A stretch of DNA of 64,000 bases from Acidobacteriota bacterium (lineage in GTDB: Bacteria; Acidobacteriota; Holophagae; Holophagales; Holophagaceae): NCBI GenBank assembly GCA_016213735.1, contig JACQZU010000028.1, forward strand, positions 1-64,000, read 5' to 3'. Positions 44,061 through 54,122 of this stretch are shown piece by piece; position 1 is the first letter of the stretch; every line of letters starts with the position of its first letter. The position numbers and the translations under genes were made by a program. The notes below the pieces were generated by a model. That model made no database searches. It was not told the origin of the DNA and saw only the letters and a list, made by a program, of their open reading frames with translations.

Positions 44061-45068
44061 ATGGAAACCACCTCCGAAGTCCCCGACGAACTCCCTGAAC
44101 GGCCTGAAGGCATCGGAGGCGACGACCCCCTCGCGCCCCGGAGCCCGTGGTCCTTCGTTCGCGACGCCCTTCCCTCCGGGTTCGGTCCCTGGGGCCTTCA
44201 CCTGATGGGAGCGTGGGTCCTCTTCACCGGTCTCGGCGCCACCGCCTGGGCCTACCACCTCCGCGGGCTGGCCCAGTTCGGCAAGCTCCCCGGGGGCGGC
44301 AGCGGGCTGCCGGACCACTGGGGGGAACTCCTCACGGCCCGGGACCTCTGGGAATTGGTTGAGAACGGCGGCTGGAAACATGCCCCCCTGGGCCCCGCCG
44401 CCCCGATCCTGGCGGGCACAGCCCTGATCTGGGCCCTCTGGGCAGGCTGGCGCATGCAGGCCCAAAGCGCGGGCGTCCCGGGGCGCCTGGGTCCCTGGCT
44501 CCTGGGCCTGCTGGATGCCCTTCTCATCGGGGTGCTTCCCCTGGGCGCCCTGGGAGGAATCCTGCTCTGGCTCCTGGCCAAGGCCGGGGCGAGCGGATTC
44601 TCCCTGCTGGGGTGGCTGAACCTGGTGGGTGGTGGGGCGCTTCGCCTCGCCCTTCCTTCGCTCTTCATGCTCCAGTGGTGGTTCTGCCGCCTGGGCCGGG
44701 CCGCCGGGCCCGGGGGTCTGGTCATGGGTTCGTGGAAGGCCATGGGGGCCCACCTCGGGCACTCCTTCCTGCGCCTCTGGAGCCACCCGATCCACTGGGG
44801 ATCCTTGGCCCTGGCAGGAAGCATCCTCCGGGCGGGACTTTCCTTCCTGGCCCTCCTCGCCGGCTGGCGTCTGGGGGGGGTTGGCGGCGGGCGGGTGGCC
44901 TGGATGATGTTTCTGCTCCTCCTCGCCTCAGCCGGCGGGGCCTGGCTCCTGGGCTGGTTCCTCAGGCTGGCGGCCCTCTTCTGGGCCCAGGACCGGCGGG
45001 TCCGGGCCGCCCGGGAAGCCCTCCGGCTGGACATCGTATCGAGGGAACATGCGACTGCGGAACCTTAG
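44061..45068 (+). CDS. Integral membrane protein
   Basis: The protein has 335 residues from METTSEVPDELPER; the longer in-frame extension to 43758 crosses the trp leader and is rejected. An acidic N-terminus is followed by about six hydrophobic segments (HLMGAWVLFTGLGATAWAYH, APILAGTALIWALWAGW, GVLPLGALGGILLWLLA, LRLALPSLFMLQWWFC, AGLSFLALLAGW, MMFLLLLASAGGAWLLGWFL). No family was recognised. It is divergent from trp and overlaps the 5'-nucleotidase-like gene by 20 bases, so it heads that small operon. Confidence 0.75.
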   Translation: METTSEVPDELPERPEGIGGDDPLAPRSPWSFVRDALPSGFGPWGLHLMGAWVLFTGLGATAWAYHLRGLAQFGKLPGGGSGLPDHWGELLTARDLWELVENGGWKHAPLGPAAPILAGTALIWALWAGWRMQAQSAGVPGRLGPWLLGLLDALLIGVLPLGALGGILLWLLAKAGASGFSLLGWLNLVGGGALRLALPSLFMLQWWFCRLGRAAGPGGLVMGSWKAMGAHLGHSFLRLWSHPIHWGSLALAGSILRAGLSFLALLAGWRLGGVGGGRVAWMMFLLLLASAGGAWLLGWFLRLAALFWAQDRRVRAAREALRLDIVSREHATAEP

Positions 45069-45852
45069 CGCTCTTTTCATGGCGGCCGCCCTCGCCGGGC
45101 AGGCCCCGCAGCTTCGGAAGGCCGAGGCGCGCCCGGTCAACGACAGCCTTCCCGGGGACCCCGCCCTCCTGCGGGTCATCGAGCCGGCCCAGAAAGAGAT
45201 CGAGTCGGGATTCGGGAAGGTGATCGGCCAGGCCCCCGACGGCCTGTTCAAGGGGCGCTTCGGGGAGGAGAACCTCCTGGGCTACTGGATCGCGGACGCG
45301 ATGCGGGAGCGGGCCTCCGCCCTCGGCGGCGGGCCGGTGAAATTCGCCTTCACCAACGGCGGCGGGGTGAGGACCAGCCTCAAGCCCGGGCCCGTGCGGG
45401 TGGGGGACATTTTCGAAGTCATGCCCTTCGAGAACGAGATGATCGTGGTGGAACTCACGGGGGCCGAGGTGATCGGGGTCATCCGGGAGAGCCTCCAGCG
45501 ACGAGGGGGAGAACCCTGCTCGGGTGTCCGGGTGGAGCTTTCGGGCCCCGTCCAGAAACCCATCCTGAAGGTCACCTGGGCGGACGGCAGCCTGATCCTG
45601 CCTGGAGAAACCGTCCGGGTGGTCACCTCGGACTACCTGTATGGAGGCGGAGACGGCATTCCCTCCCTCCGGAAGGGCCGCAAGCCGAACACCACGGGGC
45701 TCACCATCCGCCAGGCCCTGCTGGACGCCGTGCAGGAGTTGACCCGGGCGGGCAGGACCCTGGGGGCCCCCCCCGCGGGCCGCTACAAGATCACCCCCGA
45801 GCTCTTCCAGGCCATGAGGGATCGGAAACTCGGGCCCATCGAGGGGGAATGA
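45049..45852 (+). CDS. 5'-nucleotidase C-terminal domain protein
   Basis: The protein has 267 residues with a signal-like N-terminus (LSALFMAAALAGQAP). It matches only the substrate-binding C-terminal domain of the UshA/5'-nucleotidase family: ENLLGYWIADAMRERA, FAFTNGGGVRTSLKPGPV, DIFEVMPFENEMIVVELTG, and VVTSDYLYGGGDGIP. The metal-binding phosphoesterase domain is encoded by the next gene, whose ATG overlaps this stop. Together they could form a two-subunit periplasmic nucleotidase. Confidence 0.88.
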   Translation: MRLRNLSALFMAAALAGQAPQLRKAEARPVNDSLPGDPALLRVIEPAQKEIESGFGKVIGQAPDGLFKGRFGEENLLGYWIADAMRERASALGGGPVKFAFTNGGGVRTSLKPGPVRVGDIFEVMPFENEMIVVELTGAEVIGVIRESLQRRGGEPCSGVRVELSGPVQKPILKVTWADGSLILPGETVRVVTSDYLYGGGDGIPSLRKGRKPNTTGLTIRQALLDAVQELTRAGRTLGAPPAGRYKITPELFQAMRDRKLGPIEGE

Positions 45853-46763
45853 ACATGGACCGCCGCGCCTTCCTCGCCTCCTCCGCCCTGGTGCTCGCCC
45901 CCCGGCTCCGCGCCGAGGCGGCCCAGACCTCCAGGATCACCCTCCTTCACACCAACGACACCCATTCCCGCATCGAACCCTTCCCCCCGGGAATGGGCAA
46001 CCTGACGGGCCGGGGGGGGATCGCCCGCCGCTCCACCCTGGTCCATCAGCTGCGGAAGGAACTGGGCAGCGTCCTCCTCCTGGATGCCGGCGACACCTTC
46101 CAGGGAACCCCCTACTACAACCAGTACAAAGGCAAGCTCGACTACCAGTTGATGAGCCTGGTGGGCTACGACGCGGCCACCCTGGGCAACCACGACTTCG
46201 ACAGCGGGGTGGAGGCCCTGCTTGAGGCCATGACCGAGGCGCGGTTTCCCTTCGTGAACTGCAACTTCGACTGCGCCGGGGCCCCGGCCCTGGCCAAGCG
46301 CCTCCACCCCTGGCTGGTGAGGGAATTCCAGGGCCTGAAGGTGGGCCTGACCGGCGTCGGCGTTGCCTTCAAGAACCTCGTGAGTCCCCGCAACCATCAG
46401 GGAATCACCTGGAGGGACCCCTACGAGAGCCTCAAGCCCGTGGTCCGCCACCTCCGGGAGAAGGAGAAGGTGGACATGGTGGTCGTCCTCTCCCACCTCG
46501 GCCACGACCTCAGGGGCGACACCCACGACGATCTTCGGATGCCCGGACAGGTGCCCGGGATCGACGCGATCATCGGAGGCCACAGCCACACCTTCCTGGA
46601 GGAGCCCGTCCGGGTTTCCACCGGACTCGGAACGACAGTCATTTTTCAGGTGGGCTTCGGAGGGGTGAACCTGGGGCGGATGGACTTCACCCTCTCCCGG
46701 GGAGAACTGAAGGCCGTGACCGGCCAGGCCCTGGGTGTTGCCCCCTCCCCGATCTCCAGTTGA
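45849..46763 (+). CDS. 5'-nucleotidase metallophosphoesterase domain protein
   Basis: The protein has 304 residues with a twin-arginine-like N-terminus (MDRRAFLASSALVLAPRLRA). Calcineurin-type metal motifs: LLHTNDTHSRIEP, LLLDAGDTFQGTPYYN, LGNHDFDSG, VVLSHLGHD and IIGGHSHTFLEEP. It is the catalytic half of a UshA-like enzyme, cleaving 5'-nucleotides or related phosphoesters outside the cytoplasm. It lacks the C-terminal nucleotide-binding domain, which the preceding gene provides. Confidence 0.9.
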   Translation: MNMDRRAFLASSALVLAPRLRAEAAQTSRITLLHTNDTHSRIEPFPPGMGNLTGRGGIARRSTLVHQLRKELGSVLLLDAGDTFQGTPYYNQYKGKLDYQLMSLVGYDAATLGNHDFDSGVEALLEAMTEARFPFVNCNFDCAGAPALAKRLHPWLVREFQGLKVGLTGVGVAFKNLVSPRNHQGITWRDPYESLKPVVRHLREKEKVDMVVVLSHLGHDLRGDTHDDLRMPGQVPGIDAIIGGHSHTFLEEPVRVSTGLGTTVIFQVGFGGVNLGRMDFTLSRGELKAVTGQALGVAPSPISS

Positions 46764-46809
46764 TCGGGCCTCGGGGCCCGTGGGAACCTGAGGATTCCTG
46801 GATCCATAA

Positions 46810-49104
<2,295 letters not shown>

Positions 49105-49127
49105 GCCTCCATTTTCGGGAAGGTTGA

Positions 49128-49159
49128 GGGCAGGCCCAGTGCCTGCCCTTCTTCTTTTT
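49128..49159 (+). terminator. Rho-independent terminator of icd
   Basis: An 8-bp GGGCAGGC/GCCTGCCC stem with a 5-base loop is followed by TTCTTCTTTTT, 23 bases after the icd stop. Confidence 0.88.
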
Positions 49160-49197
49160 CCCCTCCGCCCTGGGAGCGCAGGGGTTGCCCCTGTGGG

Positions 49198-50112
49198 TCA
49201 GTAGCCCCAGCGGGCCAGCCGCTGGCGGGCCCAATGTCCCCACCCGCCTGGAAGCTGGTTGCTCGCCTGGCAGTGCCCAGCCCCGGGGACCACGGTGAGG
49301 TCGGCGTGATCCCCGGCGACGCGTTGGACGCCTGGGAGCGGCGTTTCCTGATCTGCGCTTCCAGACACATAGGCAATAGGACCCTTGAGGGAGGGGACGG
49401 CGAGGGCGGGAGAAACGGATCCGGGTTGGAAGTTGGCGAGCCGGCCGCCCCGAAAGAGCGCCAATTCCTCTGCAGGCCTCGCCAGGAGTTCGAAGGGCCC
49501 GAGGGTGCCTTTGACATGGTCCTGGGCTGCTGACCGGAGATCCTCGAAGGGGCACTCCAGCAGCGCCCCACCAAGGCGTGTGCCCTCTTTTTCCAGGTCT
49601 TCCAGGGCCAGCAGCGCCACGCCGGCGCCCATGCTCCAGGCTGCGACGACCAAGCGCTGGGCTGGGACCCCTTCGTTCAGGAGGTGGTGGACCACGGCCA
49701 CCACATCCTTCCGCTCCCAGGCGCCCATGGTGCAGGGAATGGAAGGATCCCGATCCCGGCCGCGGAAGGTGAAAGAAGCCGCCCCCCACTCCGGCAGTTC
49801 CGCTGCACGACCCACCGTCCCCCAGGCGTCGTCCCCAAATCCGTGCAGGTAGATCACCACCCCCTTCTCCTGGACCCGGTGAAGTCGCCACAGCTCCAGG
49901 CGGCGGCCTTCACCCCCCTGCAAGGAGGTCATGGTCCATCGCTCTCCCGGGCGCTGCAGGCTCGCCCGGATGCTCTCTCGGTCCTTCTCGCTTCGCACAG
50001 GCAGGGGAACCTGGAGCAGCAAAGGTGGCAGGACCCAGTAGCCTGCGGCGAGCGTGGCGAGTCCCCAAAGCAGGAACAGCGCTGAAAAACCTCGTGCCAA
50101 CGGCTTCGCCAT
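49198..50112 (-). CDS. Alpha/beta hydrolase
   Basis: The protein has 304 residues with a membrane-anchor or signal helix (ALFLLWGLATLAAGYWVLP). Hydrolase features: oxyanion loop VIYLHGFGDDAWGT, nucleophile elbow VVAAWSMGAGVAL (Ser), acid in YVSGSADQETPLPG (Asp), and His in VVPGAGHCQAS. It is probably an extracytoplasmic esterase or peptidase of the BEM46/FrsA-like type. Substrate unknown. It lies convergent to icd. Confidence 0.83.
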   Translation of the reverse strand: MAKPLARGFSALFLLWGLATLAAGYWVLPPLLLQVPLPVRSEKDRESIRASLQRPGERWTMTSLQGGEGRRLELWRLHRVQEKGVVIYLHGFGDDAWGTVGRAAELPEWGAASFTFRGRDRDPSIPCTMGAWERKDVVAVVHHLLNEGVPAQRLVVAAWSMGAGVALLALEDLEKEGTRLGGALLECPFEDLRSAAQDHVKGTLGPFELLARPAEELALFRGGRLANFQPGSVSPALAVPSLKGPIAYVSGSADQETPLPGVQRVAGDHADLTVVPGAGHCQASNQLPGGWGHWARQRLARWGY

Positions 50113-50142
50113 GCGCGGGGTACGGCAGGCCGGGGAGGCCGC

Positions 50143-52029
50143 TTAGAGCTTGATCCGCACCTTCTGGTCCCCCCGGACCTCCACGCTCTGCTTGGTGCCC
50201 TTGCCGGCGAAGCCGACGACGTGGGTTCCCGCGGCCAGGGTGATGGCCTTGTCCCCGGTGCTTTCGACGTCCGTGGCCTGGCCGTCGATGGTCACCATGC
50301 CGGTGCCGGGGAAGGTCTCCACGGTGAGCCGGGCGGTGGGAGGAAGGTTCAGGGTGGCGGTCTGCCCCGCCTGGACGGTGATGGTGCGAGTCTCCCGGAA
50401 GAAGTACTTCGGGGCGCTGAGTTCCACTTTGTGCTTACCGGGAGCCAGGGGATGCTGCGCGGAGGCACCCAACTCGCCGAGGTCCTGGCCGTCCACCCGG
50501 ACCCGGACCGGGAAGGATCCGTTGAGCTTGAGGATGCCCTCGGTGCCGGCGTCGAGGCTCCTGGGGCTGGCGCCCCTGGGGACGAGCTGGAGGATCTGGC
50601 CCTGGGGGGATTCCCCCGTCTCGTAATCCAGGGTGAAACTGAGATCCCCCTTGGTCAGGGTGAGAGGGGTGCGCTTCCCGAGGTCCCAGCTGACGGTCAC
50701 AGGCGTCCGGTCAGGAAGTTCCTTCCCGTCCAGCACCACCGACGCGCCGTCCGGGATGGATTCGATCCGGACCTCGGCCACCTGGTGTTCCAGGGTGACG
50801 AGGCCGGGGGCCCGGGCGGGATCGTAGGGCATTTCGAAGGGCTTGAATCCTTTCCGCTCCACACGCAGGCGGGCCCCCGCCTTGAGGGTCACGCTGGCGG
50901 GGCTCAGGCCCACCTCCTTGCCGTCCACCAGGATCCTGGCCTTGTCGGGCTCCGTCTTGAGGGTGATCGTGTCGCCCCCCCGGCCCCGGAGGAACATCCA
51001 TGCCCCGCCACCCGCCAGGGCCAGAACCGCCGCGGCGGCGATCATCCAGCCCCCCTTCCCCTTCCTGCGGATGGCGGTCTGGACCAGGACGGTCTCTTCG
51101 TGGGCCTTGGACAGGATGGGCGGAAGGACCGGATCCCCCCCGGGGACGTTGAGGAGCCCCAGGAGTTCCCGGCGTTCCTCCTTCGCCATGTCCGTGGTGA
51201 CCTCCATGAGGTCCCGCACGAAGGCCGCGCAGCTGGGGTGGCGGTCCCCAGGCAGCTTGGCGAGCACCTTGTGGAAGACCCGGCGCCACCCTTCGGGAAG
51301 CACGCCCAGCACCGGGGGCTGCACCTCCACCGGGGGCTCGTTGACGATCTTGTAGAGGATGGTGTTGATGGAGTTTCCCGGGAAGGGCGAGACGCCGGAG
51401 AGCAGTTCGAAGGTCATCACCCCGAAGCTGAAGATGTCCGAGCGGTTGTCCACAGCGCCTTCCCGGATCTGCTCCGGGCTTGCGTAGCTGGGGGTGCCCA
51501 GGAAGGTGCCGGTCTGGGTGAGGCTGGCGTCCTCCCGTTTGGCGATGCCGAAGTCCATCAGCTTGGGTCGTCCATCCTCCGTGACCATGACGTTCCCGGG
51601 TTTGACATCCCGGTGGACGATGCCGTGGGAATGGGCGTGGTCCAGGGCCTCTGCCACGGCCGCAAGGAGCCGAAGTTTTTCGCGCAAAGGCATTTCCCGG
51701 CCGGACTTGATGAGTGCATCCAGGGGCCTTCCCGGCACGAATTCCATGGCGAGGAAGGGGCCCAGCTCGCTCTCACCCACATCGTAGATCGTGACGATTC
51801 CGGGGTGATTGAGCAGCCCCGAGACCTCGGCCTCCCGCTGGAAGCGGGCAAGGCACTCGTGGCGATCGGCGTCGTTGCGGATGATGTCCAGCCGCATGGT
51901 CTTGACCGCCACTTTCCGTTTGATTCGCGGGTCCTCGGCCAGCCAGACGAAGCCCATGGCTCCGCCGCCGAGGAGGCGCTTGACCTCGTAACGGCCGATG
52001 CTGGAGGGCATGTTCTCGGGTTCGGGCAC
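50143..52029 (-). CDS. Membrane Ser/Thr kinase (PknB type) with PEGA domains
   Basis: The protein has 628 residues. Kinase domain (about 10-275): LLGGGAMGFVWLAED (P-loop), VAVKTM (Lys), HSHGIVHRDVKPGNVMV and LMDFGIAKRED, then GTPSYASPEQ. A single membrane helix follows (about 330-350; WMIAAAAVLALAGGGAWMFL). The extracytoplasmic part carries at least three PEGA-like beta domains (ARILVDGKEVGLSPASVTL, ASVVLDGKELPDRTPVTV, GMVTIDGQATDVES). PEGA domains are thought to bind cell-surface glycans or proteins. It may be countered by the PP2C enzymes in this window. It is divergent from the glycosyltransferase at 52163. Confidence 0.93.
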   Translation of the reverse strand: MPEPENMPSSIGRYEVKRLLGGGAMGFVWLAEDPRIKRKVAVKTMRLDIIRNDADRHECLARFQREAEVSGLLNHPGIVTIYDVGESELGPFLAMEFVPGRPLDALIKSGREMPLREKLRLLAAVAEALDHAHSHGIVHRDVKPGNVMVTEDGRPKLMDFGIAKREDASLTQTGTFLGTPSYASPEQIREGAVDNRSDIFSFGVMTFELLSGVSPFPGNSINTILYKIVNEPPVEVQPPVLGVLPEGWRRVFHKVLAKLPGDRHPSCAAFVRDLMEVTTDMAKEERRELLGLLNVPGGDPVLPPILSKAHEETVLVQTAIRRKGKGGWMIAAAAVLALAGGGAWMFLRGRGGDTITLKTEPDKARILVDGKEVGLSPASVTLKAGARLRVERKGFKPFEMPYDPARAPGLVTLEHQVAEVRIESIPDGASVVLDGKELPDRTPVTVSWDLGKRTPLTLTKGDLSFTLDYETGESPQGQILQLVPRGASPRSLDAGTEGILKLNGSFPVRVRVDGQDLGELGASAQHPLAPGKHKVELSAPKYFFRETRTITVQAGQTATLNLPPTARLTVETFPGTGMVTIDGQATDVESTGDKAITLAAGTHVVGFAGKGTKQSVEVRGDQKVRIKL

Positions 52030-52162
52030 GGGTCAACCAGGGAAGGTTCGGGAGCCCCTTTGTGCTATGGAAATCCCCCAAATTCAATGGATTTTCCGAG
52101 GGCCTGGGATAAAATTAACCGTTGCTTGCCGTGGCGGCAAGCCTGCCGAGGAAAAATCCCCG

Positions 52163-53683
52163 ATGGAATTCATGAAGACTACCATCCTGGTCGCCTATTT
52201 CAGCATCTTGACGATTCTCAGCGTGTACGGGGCCCACCGGCTCTACATGCTGATCCTGTACTACCGGCACAAGAACGATGTGCCGGTGCCCAAAGGAGGA
52301 CCCGAGTACAGGCCCCGGGTCACCGTCCAGCTGGCGGTCTTCAATGAGATGAACGTCATCGAGCGTCTCATGGACCATGTGGTGCGAATGCGCTGGCCCA
52401 AGGAGCGCCTCGAGATCCAGGTGCTGGACGACTCCACGGACGAGACCGTCAAGGTGGCCCAGGCCGTCTGCGAGAAGTACGCGGCCCTGGGCTTCGACAT
52501 CTCCTACCTTCACCGTTCCGACCGCACCGGCTACAAGGCCGGCGCCCTGGACAACGGGCTCAAGGTGGCCAAGGGAGAACTCGTGGCCATGTTCGACGCG
52601 GACTTCCTGCCCACCGAGGACTTCCTCGAGATGGCGGTTCCGCATTTCGCCGATGAGAAGGTGGCCTTCGTGCAGGGCTGCTGGGACCACCTCAACCGGG
52701 AATTCTCCCTGCTCACCCAGGTCCAGGCCATCCTGCTGGACGGCCACTTCATTTTCGAACACACCGCCCGCCACCGTTCCAAGGCCTTCTTCAACTTCAG
52801 CGGAACGGCCGGCATGTGGCGGGTCTCGGCCATCGCCGACGCCGGCGGCTGGGAGCACGACACCATCACCGAGGACGCCGACCTTTCCTACCGCGCCCAG
52901 CTCAAGGGCTGGAGGGGCGTCTACCTCAAGGACCTGGTCGTCCCCGCCGAACTCCCCGTGGAGGTCAACGCCTTCAAGAGCCAGCAGCACCGCTGGGCCA
53001 AGGGCAACGCCCAGGTCATCCGCAAGCTCATGGCGACGATCTGGAAGAGCAAGGAAAGCCTGCACACCAAGCTGGAGTGCTGGTTCCACCTCACCGCCAA
53101 TTGCAACTACATGCTGATGGTGGTCCTGGCCGTGATCATGGTTCCCAGCATGATCATCCGGGCGGGCACTCCCTGGTACATCCTGCTGGCCACCGACGGC
53201 CCCTTCTTCGTGTTGAACGCGGTGAGCGTCGGCCTGTACTTCGGGATGTCTCAGCGGGAGGTGAAGAACAACGCCAATTGGACCAAGCGGATCAAGTACA
53301 TCCCCGGCCTCATGGGCCTGGGCATCGGGCTGGCCCTCAACCAGGCCAAGGCGGTCCTCGAAGGCTTCTTCACCGACGACAAGGAGTTCAAGCGGACGCC
53401 CAAGCTGGGTGTGGACGAGAACGGGCGCACCCTGAGCAAGCGGGCCTACAAGGTGCCCAAGAGCCTCATCACCTTCCTGGAGTTGGGCTTCGCGGTGTAC
53501 TACTTCGCGGCCGTCATCGTGGCCATCTGGATCCGCAAGTGGGCCTCCGTGCCCTTCCTCTGGCTCTTCTTCAGCGGCTTTGCCTACATCAGCCTCTTCA
53601 GCCTCATGGACATGAAGATCTTCCGCCGCCTCGCCATGGAGGAGCTGGAGGACAGCCCGGAGGCCACCCACCTGGTGCAGTGA
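52163..53683 (+). CDS. Membrane glycosyltransferase, family 2 (cellulose-synthase-like)
   Basis: The protein has 506 residues from MEFMKTTILVAYFSILTILS, with GAGGAAA upstream. A membrane helix at each end region flanks a GT2 domain with RVTVQLAVFNEMNVI, IQVLDDSTDETV (first Asp pair), AMFDADFLPTEDF (DxD), TITEDADLSYRAQLKGW (TED) and QQHRWAKGNAQ (QxxRW). These are the processive GT2 motifs, so the product is probably a beta-linked polysaccharide or glycolipid made at the inner membrane. C-terminal helices include LMVVLAVIMVPSMII and YYFAAVIVAIWIRKW. No cellulose-type PilZ domain is visible. Confidence 0.92.
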   Translation: MEFMKTTILVAYFSILTILSVYGAHRLYMLILYYRHKNDVPVPKGGPEYRPRVTVQLAVFNEMNVIERLMDHVVRMRWPKERLEIQVLDDSTDETVKVAQAVCEKYAALGFDISYLHRSDRTGYKAGALDNGLKVAKGELVAMFDADFLPTEDFLEMAVPHFADEKVAFVQGCWDHLNREFSLLTQVQAILLDGHFIFEHTARHRSKAFFNFSGTAGMWRVSAIADAGGWEHDTITEDADLSYRAQLKGWRGVYLKDLVVPAELPVEVNAFKSQQHRWAKGNAQVIRKLMATIWKSKESLHTKLECWFHLTANCNYMLMVVLAVIMVPSMIIRAGTPWYILLATDGPFFVLNAVSVGLYFGMSQREVKNNANWTKRIKYIPGLMGLGIGLALNQAKAVLEGFFTDDKEFKRTPKLGVDENGRTLSKRAYKVPKSLITFLELGFAVYYFAAVIVAIWIRKWASVPFLWLFFSGFAYISLFSLMDMKIFRRLAMEELEDSPEATHLVQ

Positions 53684-53718
53684 TTCCGGTTCCGGGTTGT
53701 TGAGGCAGGGAATGCTTT

Positions 53719-53745
53719 GCAGCGGCGGCCCCAGGCCGCCGCTGC
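53719..53745 (+). terminator. Long perfect hairpin after the glycosyltransferase gene
   Basis: A 12-bp perfect GC stem (GCAGCGGCGGCC / GGCCGCCGCTGC) with a 3-base loop lies 36 bases past the stop. There is no T run, so termination is possible but not assured. Confidence 0.45.
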
Positions 53746-53771
53746 CCGTTCGGGCGGGGTAGGCTTTCTTC

Positions 53772-54113
53772 ATGCCCCGCCGGCCCCCGCCCCGCATCCA
53801 GCGCCCCCGGGCGGCCGTCCTGCGCTACCGGGAGGAGCCCCCCTTCAAGGATTTCGCGCCACGCCTGGTGGCCAAGGGCGAAGGCCTGCTGGCGGAGCGG
53901 ATCCTGGAGGAGGCGCGGAAGCACGGCATCCCCATCGAGCACGACCCGGATCTCGTCGCCGCCCTGGCCCCCCTGGAGGTCAACCAGCTCATCCCCCAGG
54001 AACTCTTCCAGGCGGTTTCCATCATCCTGGCCACCCTGTACCGGGCCAACGGGGCCCAAGGCCGATTGGAAGCACCCCGGGGGGCCGCAGCCTCCTCCAA
54101 GAAAGGGCGCTGA
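53772..54113 (+). CDS. FlhB C-terminal-like (YlqH/EscU-type) small protein
   Basis: The protein has 113 residues. The core APRLVAKGEGLLAERILEEA, followed by HGIPIEHDPDLVAALAPLEV and IPQELFQAVSIILATLYRAN, matches the cytoplasmic domain of FlhB-family type III export switch proteins. The NPTH autocleavage motif of FlhB is absent; the domain starts after it (AAVLRYREE). Stand-alone FlhB-C proteins exist in several phyla. No flagellar genes are present here. Function unknown. Confidence 0.75.
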   Translation: MPRRPPPRIQRPRAAVLRYREEPPFKDFAPRLVAKGEGLLAERILEEARKHGIPIEHDPDLVAALAPLEVNQLIPQELFQAVSIILATLYRANGAQGRLEAPRGAAASSKKGR

Positions 54114-54122
54114 GGGGTCCCC

